Shown in pieces: positions 13,517 through 23,800 of a stretch of 64,000 bases of DNA. The DNA comes from Eudorina sp. 2006-703-Eu-15. Taxonomy: Eukaryota; Chlorophyta; Chlorophyceae; Chlamydomonadales; Volvocaceae. Where the stretch lies: assembly GCA_003117195.1 (NCBI GenBank), contig BDSI01000163.1:71025-135024 (forward strand), read 5' to 3'. Both the position numbers and the translations under genes were made by a program. Below the pieces are notes generated by a model, which was given only the letters and a program-made list of their open reading frames with translations, did no database searches and was not told the DNA's origin. Position 1 is the first letter of the stretch; every line of letters starts with the position of its first letter.

Positions 13517-15083
13517 GGAGTTCATCCGTGGGGTGATCATCTGTTGGGGGACGGTGTGTTGGGTGACCGCGTGATGGGGGACGGTGTGTTTCCTCCCGCC
13601 CTGAGGTGTCGTCCACTCCGCTGAACACTGGACTGGAGTGCAGAGGCCGTTTCGGTCTCTCCCGCGAGTGCACTTTGCGGCGTCTTGTCATGATGGCGTG
13701 AGTCAACATCATACGTTGCTTGATCCCGGTGGACGACTGCGGGTGTGGGAAGATGGACACTGATGCGCGGTGTGCCTCAATGAAATGCAGGGGGGAATGG
13801 GGTGGGGTTGGGAGCCGCGGCGCACACTGGGCCTGACTGGTCGGTGCATTGGCAGCAGCTGCGCGGGGCTGGGGTGGGGGAAAATGCGCGCATACGCCGG
13901 CACTAGGACAGGGACCGGTGCTTAGACAATGTGGACTCCCCGACAACAGCCCCCAGTTGCGCTGCCCTGCGGGTTGTGGCGCTGAGGGTGCGGGCGAGGG
14001 CCGTCTCCAGCCGCGCGCCAGCGGTGGCGACGCCAGGGGTTGGATTGAAAATAGAAAGAAAGCCGAAGACGAACCCGGGCACACCCAGGAATACTCAGAA
14101 TACGACGCCAGGGGCGTGTGTGTCGGCCAGGGCGTGCCGCAGGTTACGCAGCTGGATGGACGGGATACGCACCGTGCAGGTGGGTGAGTCGGTGATGGAC
14201 CCGGCGGGGGGCACATCCGTCAGTATCGCGGTGTACGATACGCAAGATTGTGGTAAGTAACTTGATGTTGGGGCAGGATGGCTGTGACCGCTGGCGTTGT
14301 GTTTTGTGTCGAACTTTCGCAGGAGGTTGTGACACGTGCGGCGTGACTGCAGTTGCGGACAATCTGGAACAATGAACGATTCGGAGAGGCCAAGTAACTC
14401 TTTGATGTCACATTCGGTGCGTGTGACAGGGTGTGAGCGCAGTCGCGGTCTTGGACACGCATTCGGCTTCATCTGTGCCGCATGGATCCTCTCTCGGCGC
14501 TGTTTTCTGCGCCTTCGCAGCATCCACGACACCGGCAGTAGTGTTAGGAAGTTTATAATAAAGGTGACCAAACAACACTTTTCTCAACGGAGAGATCTGC
14601 AAAACGGGCCCCGCACCGGCGGCCAATGGCGGCAAGGTTGTACACGCATGGCGCATACATGCATTGTCACTGTTGGTGACTCAATCGTATTTACACGACA
14701 TCACCGGTGCTGCCGTACACCTCGCGGGCGGCACCGTCCGGGCCGTCCTGACGCGCACATACGTCGCCCGCCCCAACTTTGGGGTTCAACCGGCTCTTCG
14801 CCATTGTCTAAATCATCTGCGCTTAGCCATTAACTACAAGTACATGAAATCCCAGCCATTGCCAGCCCACCGATGGCGCTGTGCAAGTCCGTTACGCCTC
14901 GAACGCGTGACACGGCGCTACGTGAGTGCGCTGTCTGCTAGACAGCCCTCGGGCCTCACGATGGCCCTCCCCGGCTCGAACCGTGAACTCGGCGGGACAG
15001 CTGTACCCCGACGTGTGGATTTCATTTCGAGGCCAGCACTGTCCTCGGCTGTGGTGCGCTTGCCTGTCAACCTCGTGCCCCAC
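12987..15083 (+). repeat. Segmental duplication, copy A
   Basis: From GGCCACCCTGGCCCGTTGCC to about CTTGCCTGTCAACCTCGTGC this segment is collinear with 19612-21243. It covers the end of the intron before the last glycosylase exon, the whole last exon and about 1.5 kb downstream. Copy A contains about 350 bp (roughly 13475-13824) that copy B lacks, including the glycosylase stop codon. Confidence 0.88.
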
Positions 15084-15318
15084 GCACCCTGTCAGGCACA
15101 TCCGGCGCCTTGTCCCGTTGATAGTCCCTGAGCAATTTGGTCTGGTATGACGTGTTGGCGGTTGTACGGCATGTGACCGTACGGTCGTTCCGGCTCCTAC
15201 TATAGCGGCTGAGTAGGGCTAGGTGCCACTCGGCTGCTCCAATTGTACGGCACACGCACACGCGGGTCGGGTGGGTCTCTTATCTAAACACACGCACACA
15301 CACGCGCGCTTCCTTTTT

Positions 15319-15360
15319 GGGCGGGGCCCCAGCGCGAAGCGCGTTCGGGGGGCCCCGCCC
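15319..15360. repeat. GC-rich palindrome (12-bp stem)
   Basis: GGGCGGGGCCCC at 15319-15330 is perfectly complementary to GGGGCCCCGCCC at 15349-15360. The loop itself contains GCGCGAAGCGCG. Confidence 0.85.
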
Positions 15361-16021
15361 CCGAGGATTGCCCATGTCCGTGTGTCCGGTAACGGCAAAA
15401 CGTTCATTATCCGCTAAACTAATTCGCTACGTTTGTCATATTAATTGTCCTCTATTGCAAGGTAACTTTGGTTTGGCTGAAAAAAATTCTTTGCGCACAA
15501 ACGGTCAAAGTAAAGCTCTGCGGTTTCCATGGACCCGGGTCAACGCCCACCCAACGCCTCTCGCGCTCATATTTGTTTCAACGGGTGCCGCGTGATGAAT
15601 ACTTGGATTAGGAATGGGCGGCGCGTGCCAAATTGAACTTCGATAGTGTTCTGATGTTTGAACATCAAAACATCAAGATTTGTCTTTTTGTCTTGCCAGA
15701 TGAATACAAATCAACAATATGTATTGAATCAAAGTTTCAAGATGCAAAGGGATAGCGTACCGAGTGCCAACGAATGCTCCAGTTCCGATGGCCCAAAGTC
15801 CGGGTCTCACCGCGGCTTTTTCGCACCCTGTTTTTGCCTTACATTTGCTATGTAACTATTGATAGCAAACTTTAGAGGTTCACGTCTGCTGCGGGCGTGC
15901 AACTGAAGGGTTGCATGCCTGCCGACGGACCAAACAACTACAGTTTCACGGCAAAACAAGGATGCTTCAAGCTTGCTTTGTGATCATCTGCTTGACAGAT
16001 GGATGTGGTAGTTCAGAGGCA

Positions 16022-16330
16022 ACTATCGTTACCATAGTGCCGATACGGTGACCGCCGTCGCCGGCGGCGCGTACTGCAGGATGGTTTCGGGGCTGCCGTG
16101 TTTGGGCTTGGTGAATCTATGCACGCCGATCCCCCTTCAACATCAACGACACCCCCAATAGCAACCTTTCACTCTCACACACTGTTGCGCGGTAATAGAG
16201 TTTTCCTTCTAAAGCAAGCGGCCTGTACGGATTATAGGGGGCCCCGCCCTTTTCCGGCTTCGAGGAAGCCGACCCCTACTTGTCTAAACGCTTGCCTCCA
16301 GTCGCAACAGCATGCGTGACACATACATCC
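16022..16330 (+). repeat. Interspersed repeat, copy 1 (inverted relative to 36.6-36.9 kb)
   Basis: Includes TCTATGCACGCCGATC, CAACATCAACGACACCC and AAGCAAGCGGCCTGTACGG. The same order is found on the minus strand at about 36905-36590 with roughly 80-90% identity by eye. No terminal repeats or protein domain were recognised. Confidence 0.8.
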
Positions 16331-17653
16331 GTCCCCGGTACCTGTCCGTCGGAGTCAGTCCCAAGCTGCTGTGCGCAGCCGCCCCCGCTTCCCCAGCCGC
16401 CCTACGGTTGGGGGCTCACGCAGTGCACGAAAGCGGTGAGATCCCGTGCGTAAGTCGTCGTTGATCCTGCATGATTAATCTGACAGCGATGGCATTCCGG
16501 GCGCGGAGGGGTGGTCGCTTTCTGCCGGACGGTGCACTCGCGAGAAGAACACGTGAGGCCGGGGGGCCATTAAAGACAGCGAAACAGCGAAACGTCACCG
16601 ACTGCGGTAGCAGTTATCCGTTCGGCCCCACTCACCGAAGCCCCTTGTGGGCGACCCGTTGCGGCAGCGCCTGCACCGCCCGAATGGCCACCCGGAAACA
16701 GACACCCACCCACCATTTTTCTTGTTGCATTCGCTGCACCGAGCCGATAGCAGCACGAGGTGACTGACGCAGGTGAAGAGCACTCGCCCCTCCTTCGCTT
16801 GTCAGCCGTCGGCCACCCGTCAGCAGCCATCACCCTGGGGAAGCCGATCACGAGGGGATCACCGCCCCGGTCCGCATGGGGGGCTCGGCAGCTGGCCGCC
16901 AGCCTCACCCCACCCCACCTTGAGTCAGGCTTTCCCACAGTGGTGAGATATGTAAATTTGCACCTCGCGTCCCCCCGCAAGCCACGTCAACGGGCGGATA
17001 ACCAGATTAGATGCAACACGATGACGACTCCGCGCGTGCTACACCGACGAGACCCCCAGACCTATCCGTACCTCCTCACCCACCCACCCACTGCTTGCCA
17101 GGCAGGTTGGTTAGTTGGTTGTGGGCGCGCCCGACCCATCCCATAAGACCAGTCGCGCTTGAGATCCGCGCCACACGCCTCCATATCCGCGACCATCACC
17201 CAACACCCGTCCGCGGCGCGGCCAGCTGCCGTTGGACCCTGCTGTTTCCGGGGCACAGCCGCAGAACGCAGAACGCCCTACAATACCACGGCCTCACCAA
17301 CCGTGCGCATTGAATATTTCCTGTCAACGAACAGCTTGAGCGTCGTCTGTCCTTCTGTGACCGGTCAGCTTGTTCGCCAGAGGGCTGCCGATGGCGGTCC
17401 TCCCCTCTTCACCGGGGTGGGGTGGGTGCCACCAAGAGCTGTCACACGCCCCATTACACGCCGACTTATTTTGTCTTTGGACCCACCTCGGTGTTCGGGA
17501 CGGGTCTGGAGGCCCCATGCGGCCTTTTCCCCCGACACTACCACCGCTACTACCACCGCGACCCAGCATGTGGCACAGCCCCGTCTTTCGCCCCCAATAT
17601 CCCCCATCCTCCGGCGCGCAGTCATCTGCTTTTGAATGCTTTTTCAAACCTTT

Positions 17654-18750
17654 CTAGTTAAGCCCCGTCTTGCCGTTGCTGACGGCGCCTCCGGCCGCCG
17701 CCGACGGGTGCCGGCCCCCATTCCCCCTCGCCTCCATCAGGTAATCCGCCACGAACTTGAGGGGGTCATCCGGTCGCACACCATTCAGCGACCGCAGCGC
17801 CTCTAGGTCGTCGTTGACCAGGCGCGCGCGTCGAAGAAGCCCGGGGCGCGGGACCGCTCGATTTGCGGTGGCGTTTGACAGCCGCAGCCGCACCTTGTCC
17901 TCCGTCTCCGTGCCGCGGCCCCGCAGCCGAGCCTCCAGGGAGGGAGGGTCCACGAACACGTAGCGCGCCTTGGAGGCGGCGCGGGAGGCCTTGATCTTGG
18001 AGGCGCCCTGGGGGTTGGGGAGGGAGGGGGGGAAGTGAGGGACGGGGCACAGAAGGCCAGAGGCAGGTTCAGGGAGGATTCTCGAAGCGCTTCCGAAAAA
18101 AGCATCAGTCGGGCACAGCACGGCAATGGCGTGGGGATTGAAGTGTTGGTGTCGGGCGTTGCGGTCGGCAACTATCGACCAACAGCGGTCTGCCCGGGCG
18201 TCAGTTCGCTGCCACAGACGCACCGCACGGCAACGGCAAGCAGACGGGCTTCCTCATCACCACTTCGTACAACACCCCGAGGGAGTTTCCGCCTGCGGTG
18301 CCGTGCCGTGCTGTGCCGTGCTGTGTCGTGCTGGCCTATGACCTGTCCAACGCGCACACATCCCGCCGGGAGACCTGCTGCCTCCTAACTGAGCCCCCAA
18401 ACCATGATGCCACTGAAGACAACGATACCCGCGAGCCCCCAACCCTCCCACTGCCCCAAACCCCAGCGGAACCCAGCGGACCCCCTCCTGACTCTCCGAC
18501 CCCTCAGGACCAGAGCAAGGCAGGCTCGCCGCCTCCTCCAGAGCCAGCCATGCACCCGCACGGACAGTCGCCGGGATGTGGCCACGCCGAACAACCCCAC
18601 CCCCCCACCTGCACATCGATGCCCAGCACGGCGACCCGGCCCGAGTCGCCCACCGCCGCCACCGCCTCCAGACTGGTGCCGTACATGTTGCCGTGCACGT
18701 CGGCGTACTTGAGGAACAGCCCCGCGTCCACGTCCCGCTGCATAGACGCC
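17654..18750 (-). pseudogene. Inverted partial copy of the guanylate kinase / Dpy-30 end of the ciliary kinase gene
   Basis: Two exons on the minus strand: 18750-18609 ([20 protein letters not shown]...; 142 nt, the same length as its counterparts at 59821 and 62465) and 18007-17654 ([20 protein letters not shown] to a TAG). The second exon lacks three codons after PPSLE, has compensating indels in the [10 protein letters not shown] region, and jumps from NDDLE straight to [16 protein letters not shown]. About 280 nt including the Pro-rich linker are gone, with GAGGCG shared at both break points. The Dpy-30 motif [10 protein letters not shown] is kept. The P-loop exon is missing, so it cannot encode a working guanylate kinase, although the two remaining exons are open. 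Compared with the 59-64 kb gene it has one guanylate kinase unit followed directly by the Dpy-30 end. Confidence 0.85.
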
Positions 18751-19172
18751 CTGAGCGAGCGACGAGGGAGGAGGGGCCCGGGGGTGGGGGCCGCTCCGTT
18801 CGGCGTGCTCGAAAAAAGACCAAGCTGGTACTCTGGTACTCGGAGATCTTAACGCGCACCCCGGGGATAACCGGGGGTGAATGTGGGAGAGGGGATGGAC
18901 CACAAGGGGCCAGACGCGGTTCGGCGAGGAAGCCCCCCCAAGGACCACTCCTCCAGGTGGATATGCTCACTTGACTCATGGTACCGGTTTGACTGCCCGC
19001 CCCTGGACCCATCTGGGCGGGGGGATCCCCTGGGGGGATTCCCTGAGGTTCCCCGAGGTTCCCAACTTCCCGCCTAACTCGTTCGTTACTTGGTCGTCTA
19101 AACCCTACACACTCACCTGTTCGTGTTGGCATCCCCCCCGCTGAGGGCAGGTACGGTCAGCGGTCTCATTCA
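17654..19172 (-). repeat. Inverted segmental duplicate of the 59.4-61.0 kb region plus the gene's 3' end
   Basis: Beyond the exons, introns also match. 18751-19172 corresponds to the intron at about 59425-59820 (for example GGACCACAAGGGGCCAGACG against its complement near 59670). 18170-18420 corresponds to 60430-60690 (GGCGGAAACTCCCTCGGGGT and its flanks). The right end is near 19172, where similarity stops inside GGTCTCATT. Confidence 0.85.
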
Positions 19173-19439
19173 CCCGATCTCAAAGCCAAGCGTGTGTCGA
19201 TGGGAGTCTTCGCCTGCTTCTCTCTTGCGCCAGGATCCTCCGCCCGACTCAGCACGTTCAGACATGCACACTCACTCACGGAGGCTGCCGGCTAACCTGG
19301 ATGCATACCCACAACCCATATACACAGCCAACGCACTTCTGGCTTGCCTCTTCGTTGCCGCCAGTTCGCGCTATGACACAACATGGCGCGACATGACATG
19401 GCCAGGTGGGCTGGACATACATAGATTGCGACCTCCAGA

Positions 19440-19575
19440 ACGACGGAAATGGGAACATCCCAAGGAATGGGCCTTGGGGTCAGGCCCCGAACTGGGTTGA
19501 AGGACCACTAGGAGCCCCTAGCGCCCCCGCTGTTCCCCGCGGCGTCCGCGGTCCAGGGGACCACAGGGCGGAAGC
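19440..19575. repeat. Second copy of the DUF3593-intron repeat
   Basis: GGGTCAGGCCCCGAACTGGG, GGACCACTAGGAGCCCCTAG and CGCGGCGTCCGCGGTCCAGG match about 5375-5470. It lies between the inverted kinase fragment and segmental duplicate copy B. Confidence 0.75.
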
Positions 19576-19611
19576 ACCAACACCCACAAGTACACGCTCG
19601 AGTCACTGCAC

Positions 19612-21243
19612 GGCCACCCTGGCCCGTTGCCGTACATGTAGTACCCGTATTGGATGTACAGCATCCACTACTCGCGCCGCCCTGTGTACATACGGTACCA
19701 TATGCGCGTGCGAGCACCAGGACGCGGCGTTCGAGAAGCTCCTGGCGGGTGAGAACCGGGCGGTGGAGTACGTGGCGCTGGAGGACGATGAGGTGGTGGA
19801 CCTGCTGGCGGCTCAGCCCACCCCCCGGGCGAGGAAGAGGGCGCGGTCGCTGGCCACGGCCCTGGCGGCGGCTGCGGCGGAGGATCGCGGCCAGGATGTG
19901 GGGGAGGAGGGCGGTGGGGAGAACAACGGCGCGGCGCAGCAGCCGACCGGGGATGCATCGAAGCCTGCGCGGGAGGAGGATGGTGCGGGATGGGAGGGAG
20001 AGAAGGCGGGTGAGGGCGGGGAGGGCGGCGGGAGGCGGCTGAGGAAGCGGGCGGCGCGGGCTCGGCCGGGTGTGCGGGGCCCTGAGGTGCGGCGGGCGGC
20101 GCACAAGCGGCCTGACTGGTCGGTGCATTGGCAGCAGCTGCGCGGGGCTGGGGTGAGGGGGGGGATGCGCGCATACGCCGGCACTAGAATAGGGACCGGT
20201 GTTTAACCAGTGAGGACTCCAATGTGGACAACAGCGCCCAGTTGCGCTGCCCTGCGGGTTGTGGCGTTGAGGGTGAGGGCGCGGGCCGTCTCCAGCCGCG
20301 CGCCAGCGGTGGCGACGCCAGGGGTTGAAAATCAGGAGAAACCCGAAAACGAACCCCGGCACACCCACAAATACTCAGAATACGACGCGAGGGGCGTGTG
20401 TGTCGGCCAGGGCGTGCCGCAGATTACGCATCTGTGCAGGATGGACGGGAGACGCACCATGAAGGTGGGTGAGTCGGTGATGGACCCGGCCGGGGGCACA
20501 TGCCGTCAGCATCGCGGTGTACGACACACAAGATTGTGGTATCGAACTTGATGTTGGGGCAGGATGGCTGTGACCGCGGGCGTACGTTGTGTATTGTGTC
20601 GAACTTCCGCAGGATGCTGACACATGCGACGAGACTGTCGCTGCTGACATCATGGCTGTCGCTGCTGACAATGAACATTCGGAGTGGCGAAGTAACGCGT
20701 TGGTGTCACAGTCGGTGTCCAAACAACCCTTTTCTCAACTGAGCGATCTGCAAAACGGGCCCCGCACCGGCGGCCAATGGCGGCAAAGCTGTACACGTAT
20801 GGCGCATACATGCATCACTGTTGGTGACTCAACCGTACTTGCACGACATTCCCGGTGCTGCCGTACACCTCGCGGGCGGCACCGTCCGGGCAATCCTGAG
20901 CTCCTGACGCGCACATACGTCGCCCGCACCAACTTTGGGTTGCACTTCGCCATTGACAAAATCATCTGCGCTTCGCCATCAACTACGAGTACATGAAATC
21001 CCAGGCATTACCAGCAGCCCACCGATGGTGCTGTGCGAGTTCGTTAACGCGTGACACGGCGCTACCTGAATGCGCTGTCTGATAGGCAGCCCTAGGGCTT
21101 CACGAGGGCCCTCCCCGGCTCGAACCGTGAACCCGGCCACCCGGCGGGAAAGCTGTACTCCGACGTGTGGATCTCGTTCCGAGGCCGTGCCAGCACTGTC
21201 CTCGGCTGTGGTGCGCTTGCCTGTCAAATTCGTGCCACACGCG
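19612..21243 (+). repeat. Segmental duplication, copy B
   Basis: Collinear with 12987-15083 but lacking about 350 bp and carrying many small indels. The copies start within GGCCACCCTGGCC and fade after CTTGCCTGTCAA. Confidence 0.88.
19721..20206 (+). pseudogene. Orphan copy of the last exon of the SAP-glycosylase gene
   Basis: After the acceptor ACCAG at 19716-19720 the frame reads DAAFEKLLAGENRAVEYVAL and continues collinearly with exon 10 of the glycosylase, with a few substitutions. It then runs past the position of the original stop (deleted here) into a new C-terminus ending at 20206. There is no glycosylase or SAP exon upstream, so this is a detached exon. It stays open over 162 codons, consistent with recent origin. 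Confidence 0.8.
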
Positions 21244-21367
21244 AGCATTTGGTGAGCGCTTGCGCAAGCGGAATGGAGTAATGGAGCAGTGGACGAATCA
21301 GAGGGTACAACGGGGTCTGTAGAGGGATCACCGGTGTGCCCATATACCCGCACCCATTCTCATACCT

Positions 21368-21389
21368 GGGGGCCCCTCCCGGGGCCCCC
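21368..21389. repeat. GC palindrome (9-bp stem, 4-nt loop)
   Basis: GGGGGCCCC, TCCC loop, GGGGCCCCC. Same style as the palindrome at 15319-15360. Confidence 0.8.
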
Positions 21390-21928
21390 ACCAACAAGAC
21401 AGCGAGGCACCCCAGCGTGCCCTGCCCACTGTACCCAGCACGCGTCGCAGACCTGCGCTAGGCTTGCTGCGACACTCGCGATATGGAGGGGAGTGTGAGG
21501 CGGCTGAACAGCGGCTGCAACCCTCTGACCCACATCCCCGCCGAGTGCCGCGCTGTCATCGAGCCACCCATTCGGCGTGACGCTGGTGCCGTAAAGCCAG
21601 ATGCTGCGAGCGCGACTACATGTATCCGCCTCGTGCCGGCCGATCTGCGGGTGTCAGCACCCGCAAGAGCTGGGACCTTTGCACGACAAGGGTTGGGTGT
21701 GCAGATACTGGCCGTACAGGGCTTGCAATACAACGTCATCTACACGATTCCAACAACGCTTTCAATCATCCAGGCCGCTCCTGTATCCTGATCAAGCGCG
21801 GAAAAAAGCAAAGGTATACCCGGTTTTTCCGAGAGGAAAAGAGGGTTATGTCCCTTTCTTTCAGGGGTTAGTTGGGCCTTATGTCGGACCCGTATGTGGG
21901 CCCCTGTACACTGTACAAGCGGTACGCG

Positions 21929-22312
21929 GTTGCGAGGGACATCAAGAAAGGGGGGCGCGTTCGCCAAGTTCCGTGTGCGCAAGGATACAGCATATCAAGT
22001 TGCATTGAGTTGACAAGTTGCGGCGCGCTTTCGCGTTTAGTTGCGTCGGAGCACATGGCGAGGGACGTTGAGGAAATGGAGGGGCAGCGACGGATTTGGG
22101 CGTCATCACGATAATGAGAATGAATTGCGTTTGACTGAAAGAGTTGGGTGCGCTTCTGGCATTTGTTTGGGTTCCAGCGTATTGGTTCCAGTGAGGTACG
22201 CGTAACCGAGGGACATGGAGGAAATCAAGGCCCTTCGCCAGGTTCGGTTAGCGCAACGATAGAGCGTAAACAGGTGCATTGAATTGACAGGTTTGCGAGC
22301 GCGTTGACATTT
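21929..22312. repeat. Diverged direct repeat of about 110 bp, two copies
   Basis: Copy 1 (21929-22040) and copy 2 (22201-22312) share GAGGGACAT, TTCGCCA(A/G)GTTC and TGCATTGA(G/A)TTGACA in the same order. A partial third match (GCGAGGGACGTTGAGGAAAT) is at 22057-22078. Confidence 0.6.
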
Positions 22313-22959
22313 GTTTGGGCCGAAGTTGATGACTGTTCGCAATTGGGGAACCAGAAGCGCGCCATTTTAAAGCTAGGAAGTCACACCAAATAAATGTTAC
22401 GGCGTTTTGACATACGGTAACTGCTAAGAATTCCACAAGAAGAAAGTTGAGGTAGGATAGCACCTGGTGGCAAACCTGTAGTTCAGAAGACAACAATAAA
22501 CAGGCAGAAGCTGGGCAATACAGTCCTGAGGTTATGCACGGGTAGGTGCAGTGTTAGGGCTCGTGGGGCCCTTGGATGGCGGATGGACGGGTCGGGTGCG
22601 TCGGCCACGGGCTGGGTCCAAATGGTTTGCAGATGGGGTCACGCGAGGGGGAAGTATGGGATGCTTGAGCTTTGCAACACGGTGAGACACTGATTTATAA
22701 TGTTCCAGCCAAGGCGAGGTGGGCCCAAAGCAGGGATAGGGTCAGGTGGGTTGGACATGGTGGGGATCAACAGCAGGCAGAAGCTGGGCATGCCAGCAGG
22801 CACGGGTAGCACTTAGGGAGGGCGGCATGGGTTGGGTGTGCCCCGAGAAGGCTGGGATTCATATGGATTTAGGTCAGGATGGTCTTGGCCTGATGGATGG
22901 ATAGGGATGGATATCGAACCAGGTGCCGATGGGGCCTGGGATGGCCCCTGCATTTCTTC

Positions 22960-23800
22960 TGCAAATGGGCAACTCCCATATGCGCCCCGCGGCGGTGGCC
23001 CGGTGTGGCTGCAGCGGGAAGTTTCCCGCGGCGGGTGGTGGGGAAGCCACCACGCGGCAGCATCACTTCTGGGCCTGCCGTGTGGCCCTGGCCGTGATGG
23101 GAATTACAGCTGTGGGCTCGGGTGAGTGAGCCGGGCTCTGGGCACAGCTCTGGGGGCTCGGGTTAGACGCCGCCCCGCGGAGGGCAGCTTCCCGTGTGGG
23201 GCCGATCTTGGCGCCGGGTCCTCCCAGTTGGGGGTCCCCATGCGTGGCTAGCGTGGCTGGGGCTCCGTGGGCTCCTTCCATCCAGTGTTGCGGGTGGCCG
23301 GGGGGACCCTGCAGCGTGCAGGGCCGCCCCCCGAGGAGTGAGGGTCGGTGGGGTTTTTTGCGCCCCGCAGGCGAGCCTGCTCCTGGCCCCGGCTGGGGGC
23401 GGTCGGGTGCTTGGCGGGTGAGGGGCTTCCTGCCAGCGACTGCCGCACATCGTCATGAGCCAGGCGTGGGCGTCCAGGACCTCAAGCTTCAGCGGCACAG
23501 GACGCGTCCGGGGTGCGGGTACTGGACCTTGGGGTGCCTGTGTGGGCGACTTCCCCCATGTTCTGCTTGATCCGTTCCCGGTGCGACTGTGGTGCGTCGC
23601 TCTTGCCCCATAGGTAGTGCTGTCCCGCTGGCAGTCTCTGCGTGTTTGGGTGGTTCTGCTGGCGGGTTCCCGTCCACGTTCGCTTTTCACAGCGATGTAG
23701 TGCGAGGATGCCTCGCTGCTTTGTCGGTGGGGTGTCGCAGCTCGCGGGGGTTTCCCCCGTGAGGCACCGATGACGGATCCCTTTCACGGGGTCCGCGCAT
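22960..23800 (+). mobile_element. Possible non-LTR retrotransposon 3' remnant
   Basis: One frame reads RCGCSG, then TTRQHHFWACRVALAVMG. The HHFW-C-VA-AV pattern reminds me of the Cys/His-rich C-terminal part of algal LINE-type polymerases. The frame breaks repeatedly and no reverse transcriptase motif was found, so this is only a suggestion. Confidence 0.25.

Larger units (their letters stand above)
13517..17653. other. Repeat-rich intergenic region
   Basis: No complete gene is supported. In copy A a coding-like phrase VGESVMDPAGGTSVSIAVYD sits between AG (14179) and a GTAAGT donor near 14252. The matching spot in copy B has a 1-nt insertion, so this may be a decaying exon of an unknown secreted protein. 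15420-15860 is an AT-rich island. 16022-16330 is an interspersed repeat shared with 36590-36905. 16430-17640 shows nothing recognisable. Confidence 0.5.

Noticed and set aside
12483..14216. 577-codon Pro-rich minus-strand open frame
   Set aside because: It is the antisense of glycosylase exon 10 and flanking GC-rich DNA; the duplicated copy at 19.5-20.4 kb gives the same shadow.
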